Made by a program: the position numbers and the translations under genes
The notes under the pieces: model-generated
What the model saw: only the letters and a program-made list of their open reading frames with translations
Databases searched by the model: none
What the model was told of the DNA's origin: nothing
NCBI GenBank assembly: GCA_016192065.1
Contig: JACPUX010000072.1
Location: 1 to 64,000, forward strand
Origin: Betaproteobacteria bacterium
Lineage (GTDB): Bacteria > Pseudomonadota > Gammaproteobacteria > Burkholderiales > Casimicrobiaceae
Length of the DNA stretch: 64,000 nt
Reading direction: 5' to 3'
In this document: one piece after another, positions 1 through 7,749 of the stretch
How the letters are laid out: the number at the start of each line of letters is the position of its first letter
How positions within the stretch are numbered: position 1 is the first letter of the stretch

Positions 1-145
1 CTCACCCCCTCCCGGCGGGAGGGGGCCGGGGGGAGGGGTCCATCCAGCCCGCCCGGCCGCCCGAAGGGGGCGCAAGCCAATCCCCGGAGCGGGCAGGGCC
101 CGCGAACCGCACTCACCCCCTCCCGGCGGGAGGGGGCCGGGGGGA
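1..145. repeat. two copies of a GC-rich interspersed repeat upstream of ispH
   Basis: A unit beginning CTCACCCCCTCCCGG and ending in a G-rich run occurs at 1-38 and again at 112-145. Each copy can fold, since CCCTCCCG faces CGGGAGGG. A related copy in the opposite orientation lies at 5442-5479. The second copy ends about 30 bases before the conserved start of the IspH protein, where a ribosome binding site and start codon would be expected. This looks like an intergenic repeat family rather than coding DNA, although the ispH frame stays open through it. Confidence 0.7.
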
Positions 146-176
146 ACGCACACCAGCGAGCGCACCGGAACAAACC

Positions 177-1091
177 ATCACCCTGGCCAACCCACGCGGT
201 TTCTGCGCTGGCGTGGACCGCGCCATCGCCATCGTGGAGCGTGCCCTGGAGCGATTCGGCGCCCCCATTTACGTGCGCCATGAAGTCGTTCACAACCGCT
301 ACGTGGTGGATGACCTGCGGCGCAAAGGCGCGGTTTTTATCGAAGAGCTTGCCGAGGTGCCTGTCGGAGCTACCGTGATTTTCAGTGCCCATGGCGTGTC
401 GCAAGCGGTGCGCGCGGAAGCTGAAGGGCGTGGCTTGCGGGTTTTCGATGCGACCTGCCCGCTGGTCACCAAGGTCCATAGCGAAGTCGCGCGCATGCAC
501 GGCCAGGACCGCGAAATCATCATGATTGGCCATGCTGGCCACCCCGAGGTGGAAGGCACCATGGGCCAGGTGCGCCAGGGCATGCACTTAGTGGAAGACA
601 TCACCGATGTGGCGCGGCTCGCGGTCAAAGACCCGGCCAAATTGGCCTACGTTACCCAGACCACGCTGTCGGTGGATGACGCCGCCGCCATCATCGAGGC
701 CTTGCGGCGACGTTTCCCGCAAATCCTGGCGCCGCGCAAGGACGACATCTGCTACGCCACCCAAAACCGCCAGGACGCGGTGAAAGCGTTGGCGAAAGAG
801 AACGAAGTGGTGTTGATCGTCGGTTCGCCCAACAGCTCCAACTCCAACCGCTTGCGCGAGGTCGCCGCGCATGCCGGAGCACGGGCCTACATGCTCGACC
901 GTGCCGCGGATCTTCGCCCCGAATGGCTGGAGGGGATCAAAAGCGTGGGCTTGAGCGCTGGCGCCTCGGCGCCGGAAGTGCTGGTTCAGGAAGTGATCGA
1001 GCGTTTGCGGTCGCTGGGTGTGAGCGCCGTGCAAGAACTCGATGGGGTCCAGGAACGAACGGTGTTCGGTTTACCCAAGGAGTTGCTATAG
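177..1091 (+). CDS. ispH: 4-hydroxy-3-methylbut-2-enyl diphosphate reductase IspH
   Basis: IspH catalyses the last step of the MEP isoprenoid pathway, the reductive dehydroxylation of HMBPP to IPP and DMAPP, using a [4Fe-4S] cluster in the cytosol. Family motifs are clear: [13 protein letters not shown] at the N-terminus, [52 protein letters not shown] and SSNSNRL. The first canonical start, GTG at 213, lies after the first cluster cysteine (TGC at 204-206), so translation must begin upstream. No ATG, GTG or TTG occurs in this frame back to base 1. I placed the start at ATC 177, where homology begins. The true start is either a non-standard codon or has been lost. Identity is certain; the start is not. 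Confidence 0.88.
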   Translation: MTLANPRGFCAGVDRAIAIVERALERFGAPIYVRHEVVHNRYVVDDLRRKGAVFIEELAEVPVGATVIFSAHGVSQAVRAEAEGRGLRVFDATCPLVTKVHSEVARMHGQDREIIMIGHAGHPEVEGTMGQVRQGMHLVEDITDVARLAVKDPAKLAYVTQTTLSVDDAAAIIEALRRRFPQILAPRKDDICYATQNRQDAVKALAKENEVVLIVGSPNSSNSNRLREVAAHAGARAYMLDRAADLRPEWLEGIKSVGLSAGASAPEVLVQEVIERLRSLGVSAVQELDGVQERTVFGLPKELL

Positions 1092-1423
1092 CGGTCACAC
1101 CGATGTCTGCTCTGGTGGACTCGGCCCCGCGGGCCCTATTCCATTTCCAAATCAAGCGTTAGCTTGGTCGGCTTGGCTGCGCGGCGCCAAGGCAACGGCG
1201 CCGCGCAGGCGCCGCGTGTCGCCCGGCCTCGCTGGGCCGCTTCGCGGGGCGGCGCCGCGAGTCTCAGCCGGCATTGACGATCTGCCGCGCATTTCGTGCC
1301 CACAGATAGATGGCAGCGAGCGCGGCTCAGAACCTTGACCTTCGCGGGGCGGCAAAGCGTGGACTGAACCGCCGAGAAACACCACCATCGAGAACCATTT
1401 TCGGATTATCGCAGAGGTCGACC
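1092..1423. other. 332-bp intergenic region with palindromic repeats
   Basis: No protein-coding gene is supported here. At 1114-1145 there is a copy of the GGTGGA...CGGCC repeat family also seen at 23902 and at 34090-34250. GC-rich palindromic stretches follow at about 1185-1260. The end, 1411-1423, carries a GAGG ribosome binding site for the YihY-family gene. No convincing promoter could be assigned. Confidence 0.5.
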
Positions 1424-2611
1424 ATGAAGCAGGCCACCCTTGCCAGGAACCACTTTCGCCGCTGGCGCAACCGCCCGCGCGTTCGGCGCGTCTGGGACTT
1501 CGTCGCCCTGGTGGTGGAGCGTTTTCGTCTCCACCGCTGTTCGCAAACCGCTTCGAGCCTGGCCTTCACCACGCTGCTGGCATTGGTGCCGGCGCTGGTG
1601 ATCTTCCTGGGAATCTTCTCGCTTTCGCCATATTTCGCCGGGTTCGCCAAAGCCCTCAAGGTGTTCTTGTTCGCCAACCTGGTGCCCGATGCGGCGGGCA
1701 AGATCACCACGGTGTACATGAGTCAGTTCATTAGCCATGCCGGTAAGCTCACCGCCGCGGGTACCGCGGTGCTTTCCGTTTCCGTGCTGCTGTTGCTGCT
1801 CACTCTCGACCAGGCCTTCAACGCTATCTGGCTGGTGCGCAAAGTGCGTCCGCTCTGGCGGCGGGTGCTGCGCTATGTGGTCGGGATGATCGGCGGCCCC
1901 TTGCTCATCGGCATATTGCTGGGGCTGGCGACACGCTGGCTGGGCAAGGCCGCGGGTTGGGGGCCGGTGCTTTCGGAGATCAGCGGCGGCGTTTCCGACC
2001 TGCTGCCATTCGTCTTGACCACTTTGCTGCTGGCGCTGCTATTTCGCGTCATTCCCAAGCGCTATGTGCCCTGGAAGCATGCTTTGATGGGGGGCTTGCT
2101 GACCGCTCTGGTGATCGAGTTGCTCGAAGTTGGCTTCGCGCTCTATGTGCGGTATCTCGGCACCTTCAAGCTGATCTACGGCGCTTTTGCCAGCGTGCCG
2201 ATCTTTCTGCTGTGGATTTACTGCCTCTGGGTGGTGGTGCTCCTAGGCGCCATCGTCACGGCCACGCTGCCGTATTGGGGGCGACCCAGAGCCTTGGCGC
2301 GCCCCATGGTCTGGGACCAGTATCGCTTGGGTCTGCGCGTGCTCGCCGTTCTGCGGGGCCTTGGCGGCGCGAGCACTAAACGCGCCAAAGGCTGGCAGAG
2401 TCTGGCCGCACGTTGCGATACCGGTTTCGATGTGTTGGGCGCCACCCTCGACGCCTTGCATGATGCCGGCTGGATCAGTGAAACGCGCACCGGCTGGACC
2501 CTCACCGAGGCCGGTGAAACCGTGCCCGATGAAGTCGTGCTGCGCCTCTTCCTGGGCTCAAGCGTGCAAGAGGAATTCCACGACGGGATCGATTTGCGCC
2601 GGATCGAGTAG
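1424..2611 (+). CDS. YihY family inner membrane protein (UPF0761)
   Basis: A 395-residue integral membrane protein of the YihY/virulence-factor BrkB family, once wrongly called ribonuclease BN. The start ATG at 1424 follows GAGG and gives MKQATLARNHF; a longer reading from 1310 would add 38 unrelated residues. About six hydrophobic segments are visible, including residues around LAFTTLLALVPALVIF, ending in FLLWIYCLWVVVLLGAIV. A soluble C-terminal tail of about 110 residues looks winged-helix-like (KGWQSLAARC...TLTEAGETV). The cellular role of the family is unsettled. The 3' end overlaps the convergent hydrolase gene by about 54 bases. Confidence 0.85.
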   Translation: MKQATLARNHFRRWRNRPRVRRVWDFVALVVERFRLHRCSQTASSLAFTTLLALVPALVIFLGIFSLSPYFAGFAKALKVFLFANLVPDAAGKITTVYMSQFISHAGKLTAAGTAVLSVSVLLLLLTLDQAFNAIWLVRKVRPLWRRVLRYVVGMIGGPLLIGILLGLATRWLGKAAGWGPVLSEISGGVSDLLPFVLTTLLLALLFRVIPKRYVPWKHALMGGLLTALVIELLEVGFALYVRYLGTFKLIYGAFASVPIFLLWIYCLWVVVLLGAIVTATLPYWGRPRALARPMVWDQYRLGLRVLAVLRGLGGASTKRAKGWQSLAARCDTGFDVLGATLDALHDAGWISETRTGWTLTEAGETVPDEVVLRLFLGSSVQEEFHDGIDLRRIE

Positions 2612-3415
2612 CATGGGTGCGTGCCCGACCGCGGGGAATTCGAGCAAGCGCGCGCAGGGTCCGCGCTGGGTCATGGCCAGGGCGGTGTCGTGACGCAAAA
2701 GGTCGGAGTCGGCCCCGCGCAGCAACAGCGTGGGCACCTTGATGGCGTCCCAGAGCGGCCACAACTCGATGTCCTGGCCGGTGACGGCGCGGAAAGCCTC
2801 GCCGATGCCCGGATCGTAGGCCAGAGCGTAGCGACCATCCGGCAATTGCCGTGCCGTGGTCGCAGCGAGGTGATGCCATTGTGCGTCGCTGAGCGCCCCA
2901 AACGGTGCCGAGACCTCGCGGATATGGCGCTCCAGGGCGGGGAAATCCGCGAATTTCGGGTCTTGCCCCACATAGCTGGCGATTCGCGCCAACGCCTCCT
3001 TTTGCAGCAGCGGCCCGGCATCGTTGACGACCAGGCGGCGCAGCGGCGTGCCAGGCTGCGCGGCCATGATCATGCCCAGCACGGCGCCCATCGAGGTGCC
3101 CACCCAATCCACCGCCGCGGCGCCACTGCGGGCGATCAGCGCGGTCAGGAGCGGCAAATAGATTTCCGCCCGATAATCAAGCGGGTCGGCCAGCCAATCG
3201 CTTTGCCCCCGGCCCGGCATGTCGATGCACAAGACGCGCCGCCGCGGCGCCAGGGCACGGGCGAGATCATCGAAATCCCGGCCGTTGCGGGTAAGGCCGT
3301 GGACGCAGATCACGATCTCGGGGTTGGCGGCATCGCCCCATTCGTAGTAGCGGCAGCGATAGAAGCCTTTGCTGGCCAGGCCCAGCAGCGTGCCTTCGCG
3401 GGGTGTCGTGTGCAT
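2558..3415 (-). CDS. alpha/beta hydrolase
   Basis: A 285-residue alpha/beta-hydrolase fold protein. The oxyanion region is HGLTRNG near residue 39, the nucleophile elbow is GTSMGA with Ser108, the acid is probably Asp in LLRGADSD, and the histidine lies in VGHAPML near the C-terminus. The start ATG at 3415 gives MHTTPREG; upstream residues in the same frame have no homology character. It overlaps neither the patatin stop (3423) nor its frame and is probably translated from the same leftward transcript as the patatin and Nudix genes. The substrate cannot be read from sequence. Confidence 0.85.
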   Translation of the reverse strand: MHTTPREGTLLGLASKGFYRCRYYEWGDAANPEIVICVHGLTRNGRDFDDLARALAPRRRVLCIDMPGRGQSDWLADPLDYRAEIYLPLLTALIARSGAAAVDWVGTSMGAVLGMIMAAQPGTPLRRLVVNDAGPLLQKEALARIASYVGQDPKFADFPALERHIREVSAPFGALSDAQWHHLAATTARQLPDGRYALAYDPGIGEAFRAVTGQDIELWPLWDAIKVPTLLLRGADSDLLRHDTALAMTQRGPCARLLEFPAVGHAPMLLDPAQIDPVVEFLLHA

Positions 3416-3422
3416 GTCGTGA

Positions 3423-4601
3423 TTACCGGAACTCAGGTGGAAAAAGCGGCGTGAAGCGCGAGGCATCGCTGCCGAGGAAGGCCTCGATTTCGTCGCGCCG
3501 GGCCAGCGCATCGCGGTAGCCCAGGTCCATCAAAGCACGGCAGAATTCGCCATCGAACAAAAGATAGGACAAGAGGTTGGCCCCGCCGCCATCGCTCTTG
3601 CCCAGGCGGCGCAAGAACAGCTTCACTGGGCCGGGCAGGCGATGGGCGTAGCGCACGGCGATGCGGGCGATGTCCTCGGTGGGGTTGATGACCAGTACGT
3701 TGACGTGTTCGAGATTCATGCCGCGCGTCGCCAGGTCGTCGCGCGGTACCAGACTCACCAGCTTGTTGATGTGCTGCAAGCGCTCGATGTCGGTCGAGAG
3801 GTTGTCCAGAAAGATGCTGGACAGCGCGTGGCCAGCGATCTGCGCCAGGGACGGGTAGCGTGTGGGCGCATCGGTGGCCGGACTGCGCGTGGCCAACTGG
3901 CCCACCGCTACCACCAGGATGCGCTTGGCGCCCAAATGCAAGGCCGGGCTGATCGGCGCCAGTTGCCGCATCGAACCATCGGCGTAGTACTCGGTGCCAA
4001 TGCGCGCCGCCGGAAAAATGAAGGGAATGGCGCTCGAGGCCATCAGATGATCGACCGAAAGTTTGGCCGGCACGCCTTCGCGCCGCGTGCGGCGCCAAGG
4101 GTTGAGCGAATGCGCGCCTTGGTAAAAAGTCATGGCCTTGCCCGAGGCATAGCTCGTGGCGTTGATCGACAGCGACAGCAAATGCCCTTGTGCGATCAGA
4201 CGATCGATGCGGCTGAAATCGATTTCCCGGTGCAGCATCATGCGCAGCGGCCGGTTGTCGAACAGCGAAATCGTCTTGCCGCTGCCCCCGACCAGCGCCG
4301 AGGACAGCCAGCGCAAAGCGGTGCGCGCCACCCCGCGGGCGTCCGAGCGGTACACCCGCCCGACCTCCAGGCGCGACCACAGGCGGATCAGCCGGGCAAT
4401 GCCGAGGCGAATGTTGTCGGCGTGGTTGGCGAGCATGGCGGCATTGATGGCACCGGCGGAGGTGCCGCAAATCACCGGAAAGGGCGCGCAACGCTCCCGC
4501 GGCAGAATGTGCGTGATCGCGCGGAGCGCACCGATCTGATAAGCCGCGCGCGCGCCGCCGCCGCTCAAAACCAGGCCAGTGATCTCGGGCGAACCGCTCA
4601 C
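3423..4601 (-). CDS. patatin-like phospholipase family protein
   Basis: A 392-residue patatin-domain protein, a serine lipid acyl hydrolase with a Ser-Asp dyad. The oxyanion loop GGGARAAY spans residues 14-21, the nucleophile Ser48 lies in GTSAG, and the catalytic Asp208 lies in the YADGS motif. No signal peptide is evident, so the protein is probably cytosolic or membrane-associated. Its start overlaps the end of the Nudix gene by four bases (ATGA type), which indicates translational coupling. The physiological lipid substrate is unknown. Confidence 0.88.
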   Translation of the reverse strand: MSGSPEITGLVLSGGGARAAYQIGALRAITHILPRERCAPFPVICGTSAGAINAAMLANHADNIRLGIARLIRLWSRLEVGRVYRSDARGVARTALRWLSSALVGGSGKTISLFDNRPLRMMLHREIDFSRIDRLIAQGHLLSLSINATSYASGKAMTFYQGAHSLNPWRRTRREGVPAKLSVDHLMASSAIPFIFPAARIGTEYYADGSMRQLAPISPALHLGAKRILVVAVGQLATRSPATDAPTRYPSLAQIAGHALSSIFLDNLSTDIERLQHINKLVSLVPRDDLATRGMNLEHVNVLVINPTEDIARIAVRYAHRLPGPVKLFLRRLGKSDGGGANLLSYLLFDGEFCRALMDLGYRDALARRDEIEAFLGSDASRFTPLFPPEFR

Positions 4602-5287
4602 CGACTAGCGTCCAGCAGCGTGTGGTAGAACATCAGCAAGATGCTGGCAGTGGCGCCCCAGATGTAATGCCCCTGGTAGGGTACCGAGAAATAGTGACGC
4701 GCGCGGTCGCCCAGATCGTAGCGATGGCGACGATAGTTGGCGGGGTCGAGCAGAAAGGGCAGGGGCACGCTGAACACCGTGGCAACTTCTTTAGGCTCGA
4801 GCACGAAATCCACCGGCTCCTCGATCCAACCGATCACCGGCGTGACGCGATAGCCGGTGATGGTGTCGTAATGCGCCAGGCGCCCCAGCGTTTGCACGAG
4901 GGAGGCCGGCAAGCCGATTTCCTCCTCGGCCTCGCGCAGGGCGGTCGCCTCGGCGGACTCTTGGGCGTCTTCGCAGCGTCCGCCGGGAAAAGCGATCTGC
5001 CCGGCATGGTCGCCCATGGCCTGACTACGCTGGGTGAGAATGACCTCCAGGCGTGCCTCGCGCTGCACCAGGGGGATCAGTACCGCCGCGGGCGTGCTGC
5101 GATGTTCGCGTCCGGGCAGGCGCAGGCCGTCACCCGACTGCATCACCAGCGCTGGCGGAGGGTGCGCCAGACGCTCGCGCAGCCAATCCGGACGCGCTTG
5201 CGGCGCCAGGCCGAGCAAGGTGTCGGCGGGCCCGCGGGCGTTGGCGAGCGCCTGCCAGATCGGCGGGCCGGTAAAGGTATCAGACAT
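4598..5287 (-). CDS. Nudix hydrolase, probable CoA pyrophosphatase
   Basis: A 229-residue Nudix protein. The Nudix box is intact: GGRCEDAQ, then REAEEEIGL, with the metal-binding REAEEE core. The CoA-pyrophosphatase-type sequence before the box (PLVQREARLEVILTQRSQAMGDHAGQIAFPGG) matches the NUDT7/YeaB class, which splits CoA or related dinucleotides. The start ATG at 5287 gives MSDTFTGPP; sequence upstream in frame is repeat-like. It is the first gene of a three-gene leftward operon with the patatin and the hydrolase. Confidence 0.88.
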   Translation of the reverse strand: MSDTFTGPPIWQALANARGPADTLLGLAPQARPDWLRERLAHPPPALVMQSGDGLRLPGREHRSTPAAVLIPLVQREARLEVILTQRSQAMGDHAGQIAFPGGRCEDAQESAEATALREAEEEIGLPASLVQTLGRLAHYDTITGYRVTPVIGWIEEPVDFVLEPKEVATVFSVPLPFLLDPANYRRHRYDLGDRARHYFSVPYQGHYIWGATASILLMFYHTLLDASR

Positions 5288-5441
5288 TTGGCGCTGTTGT
5301 TTCCCGGAACTGTGGTGCCGGCGCGGCCGGTACCTCCGGCTTCGGCGTCGAGCCCCGTGCATGTTTCTGCGACCAGTTCTCGGTCGAACTTTAGCGCGAA
5401 ATGGTGCGTTTGTGGGAGCCAAGTCGGGCCGCCCACGGCTG

Positions 5442-5475
5442 CCCCTTTCCCCCGGCCCCTTCCGGGGGAAAGGGG
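5442..5475. repeat. perfect 14-bp inverted repeat
   Basis: CCCCTTTCCCCCGG at 5442-5455 is mirrored by CCGGGGGAAAGGGG at 5462-5475 with a six-base loop. With flanking GTGAG this matches, in the opposite orientation, the repeats at 1-38 and 112-145. It lies in the 282-bp gap between the Nudix start and the thioredoxin gene stop. No T-run follows, so it is better seen as an interspersed repeat than as an intrinsic terminator. Confidence 0.65.
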
Positions 5476-5569
5476 TGAGCGTACTTCGCGGGCCATGTTC
5501 CTAGCGCTCGGGCCTCAACGTACGGGCGTCTTGCCCCACGGCGGTCAGGGAGCAGCGCAGCGGCGCTTT

Positions 5570-6613
5570 CTACTTCAAGAGTTCGACCCGCTCGCCCTTG
5601 GCGCGCCGGGCCGCGGCCCGTGCTTCGATGAAGCGCTGGAACTCGGGTTGTTCACGATAGGCGCCAGAGGCGATGTACTCCAGTGACGAAGCCAAATGAA
5701 AAGCACGCAAATAGCCCTCGACGCGGAAAATCTCACGCCCGGCGGTATCGAAGAACGCCAGGCTCGGGGTATAGACGATGTTCAGGCGGCGCGCCCAGTC
5801 GCGCATGCGGAGTTCTTCGCCACCGGGCAGTTTGAGCGTCTCGGCCGCCGCAACATCCACGCGCGCCGCTCGAAAGCGTGGCAGCAGCGCCGCCACCTCG
5901 GGCCGGGTGAAGCCCTCGCCATGCATTTCGTCGCACGCGGCGCAGACCTTTTGCTCGAAGAGCACCATGGTCGGGCGCGGATCGGGACGGCTCAGGTCGA
6001 GCGGCGCCGGCAGCAGCCAGGGCTCGGGATGCAGCGTGCCGCTGGCCGGTTCGCGCGGCTTGGTGAGCTGATAGTCGCCGAAAGACTGCTGCCGCTCCAG
6101 CTTGCCCGAGACGTACTCCAGGGCCGCCTCGAACTGGTGCGGCGGGATGTAGCCGTTGAGCCGCAGGGCCACCTCGCCGCGTTCATCAAGCAGCAGCACG
6201 GTGGGCGTGAATTGCACCCGCAGGTTCTTGGCGAAGGCCTTCTCCGTGGTGACGCGCCCCGCCAGGTCGGTCACTTCGCGGTCGCCCCAGAGGTTGATCG
6301 AGATCACCTCGAAATGCCGCCGGGTCGTATCGGCGATGGTTTTCTGCCCGAAGTTGTCCAGCAGGAGCTTGGTGCAATAGGGGCAGTTGTCCTGATGAAA
6401 ATAGATCATCACGCGCTTGCCCACCTGCGCGGCCTCGGCGACGTCTTCGCGCAGATCGAGAAAGGAGACTTTGAACCATGCCGGCTCAGGCACTTCGTAA
6501 CGGCCAGGGGAGGCGCCGGCGGGCACCGCCGGGGTCGCCGCGAAGACGGGCAGAACAAGGCTCGCGCCCAGAAGCAGGCCGCCTGCCAACACTTCGATCC
6601 ATCGTCCGAGCAT
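5570..6613 (-). CDS. secreted tandem thioredoxin-fold protein (SoxW-like)
   Basis: A 347-residue protein with an N-terminal hydrophobic signal (residues 1-26, ending in VFAAT) and two thioredoxin-like halves. The first has the redox motif CPYC (Cys77, Cys80) and cis-Pro region FTPTVLLLD; the second has CAAC (Cys224, Cys227) and YTPSLAFFD. Single-domain SoxW thioredoxins accompany sox genes and help keep periplasmic Sox proteins active. This protein lies next to the tusA-dsrE2-sox cluster and is divergent from it, so a similar role is likely. The two-domain form is larger than usual SoxW. Confidence 0.75.
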   Translation of the reverse strand: MLGRWIEVLAGGLLLGASLVLPVFAATPAVPAGASPGRYEVPEPAWFKVSFLDLREDVAEAAQVGKRVMIYFHQDNCPYCTKLLLDNFGQKTIADTTRRHFEVISINLWGDREVTDLAGRVTTEKAFAKNLRVQFTPTVLLLDERGEVALRLNGYIPPHQFEAALEYVSGKLERQQSFGDYQLTKPREPASGTLHPEPWLLPAPLDLSRPDPRPTMVLFEQKVCAACDEMHGEGFTRPEVAALLPRFRAARVDVAAAETLKLPGGEELRMRDWARRLNIVYTPSLAFFDTAGREIFRVEGYLRAFHLASSLEYIASGAYREQPEFQRFIEARAAARRAKGERVELLK

Positions 6614-6740
6614 CTTGCCTCCTGTCTCGGGGGCACGCCCCCGCCGCTGGGCCGATCGGGCGGAAGGCGATCGACCGCGTTCATTTCGAGCGTCGCCATC
6701 AGCATAGCAAACCGGCCTGCGGCGGCGGCGCTTTGAGCCT

Positions 6741-6811
6741 TACCCATTTGGCGTAGCCCGGATCACCCGTCGCGGCTATAGACGCTCCCTAGGGGAATTG
6801 CGCCTAATACC
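6741..6811 (+). promoter_or_regulatory. candidate promoter/regulatory block upstream of tusA, shared with sat
   Basis: The 49 bases at 6763-6811 align without gaps to 40747-40795 upstream of sat. Shared segments are TCACCC, CGG, TATAGACGCTC and, after equal spacing, GCCTAATACC. The block ends 67 bases before the tusA ATG, and 76 bases before the sat ATG. TACCCAT at 6741-6747 fits the NarL-type heptamer TACYNMT. TATAGA at 6777-6782 could be a -10 hexamer without a good -35, as at activator-dependent promoters. Function is inferred; the block might instead be an interspersed repeat. Confidence 0.45.
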
Positions 6812-6878
6812 ACAGGCCGGAAAGGGCCGGAACGCACGGCGCGGCGGGCGCAAGGACGAAGTCATCGGGAGCTTATTG

Positions 6879-7106
6879 ATGGATTACGACAAGGAAATCG
6901 ATCTCAGGGGACTCAACTGTCCCTTGCCCATCGTCAAGACCAAGAAGCAGCTTGGCGAACTGGGCTCGGGGCAGGTCCTCAAAGTGGTCACCAGCGATCC
7001 GGGTTCGATGCGCGATATGGTGGCCTTTACCAAGGCCACGCGCAACGAGCTGCTGTCCTCGGAAGAAGTCGACAGCGAGTACGTCTTCTTCATTCGCAAG
7101 TCTTGA
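6879..7106 (+). CDS. tusA: sulfur carrier protein TusA
   Basis: A 75-residue TusA/SirA-like sulfur carrier. The start ATG at 6879 follows GGGAG. The active-site motif is LNCPLPIVK with the persulfide-carrying Cys14 in the CPxP signature. In sulfur oxidisers TusA moves sulfane sulfur in the cytoplasm to DsrEFH and DsrC. It is followed 104 bases later by dsrE2, a partner commonly found beside tusA in such bacteria. The rhodanese gene that often completes the set is not present here. Confidence 0.9.
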   Translation: MDYDKEIDLRGLNCPLPIVKTKKQLGELGSGQVLKVVTSDPGSMRDMVAFTKATRNELLSSEEVDSEYVFFIRKS

Positions 7107-7210
7107 GCACCTAGCCTCGGCGCCACCAAGCCGGCCGGGCCCCGGACCGGCGCATTCTCAAGCAGGACAGCGGGCGCCGCGTGGCGCCCCGGGGATTTAT
7201 TGGAGGAAAG

Positions 7211-7684
7211 ATGTCAGACACCAAGCGCATGGCGCTCATTGCCACCAAGGGCACGCTGGACATGGCGTATCCACCCTTCATACTCGCTTCCACCGCCGCG
7301 ACCATGGGCTGGGAGGTTGGGATCTTCTTCACCTTCTATGGTCTTCAGCTCCTGAGGAAAGACCTCTCGGGCATTCACATCAGCCCCTTGGCCAATCCGG
7401 CCATGCCCATGCCGGTGCCTATGCCGGTATTGATGCAGGTGATGCCAGGCATGGAAGCCATGGCCACCAGCATGATGAAAGGCACGCTCAAGAAGAAGGG
7501 TGTGGCCACGCTGGAAGAGCTGCGCACGGTGTGCGTCGAGTCCGAGGTGAAACTCATCGCTTGCCAGATGACCGTGGATCTTTTCGACTTCAAGACCAGT
7601 GATTTCATCGCCGGCATCGAATACGGCGGTGCCGCCACCTTTCTGGAGTTCGCCGGCGACGCCGACATCTGCCTGTTCATCTGA
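7211..7684 (+). CDS. dsrE2: DsrE2-family sulfur transfer protein
   Basis: A 157-residue DsrE/DsrF-like family member of the DsrE2 type. The start ATG at 7211 has a strong GGAGGA site. It shows the family opening (MALIATKGTLDMAYPPFILASTAA in outline), a hydrophobic segment GWEVGIFFTFYGLQLL and a conserved cysteine in ACQMT that would carry persulfide. A Met/Pro-rich loop lies near residues 62-88. Its place directly after tusA supports a role in cytoplasmic sulfur trafficking. It is larger than the classic DsrE of the dsr operon and should not be confused with the gene at 28069. Confidence 0.85.
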   Translation: MSDTKRMALIATKGTLDMAYPPFILASTAATMGWEVGIFFTFYGLQLLRKDLSGIHISPLANPAMPMPVPMPVLMQVMPGMEAMATSMMKGTLKKKGVATLEELRTVCVESEVKLIACQMTVDLFDFKTSDFIAGIEYGGAATFLEFAGDADICLFI

Positions 7685-7749
7685 AACCGCGGCGGGAACG
7701 GCCGGGAACCGTCGCCTTTTACCGCGGCCCTTCGGGGCAAGGAGGACTT

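Noticed and set aside
213-1091. ispH starting at GTG 213
   Set aside because: It would remove the conserved first cluster cysteine at 204-206, so it cannot be the functional start.
5442-5475. Inverted repeat read as a terminator for the thioredoxin or Nudix gene
   Set aside because: It lacks a T-run and matches an interspersed repeat at 1-38 and 112-145.
6409-6747. Minus-strand frame upstream of the thioredoxin gene
   Set aside because: It overlaps the signal peptide region in another phase and has no conserved features.
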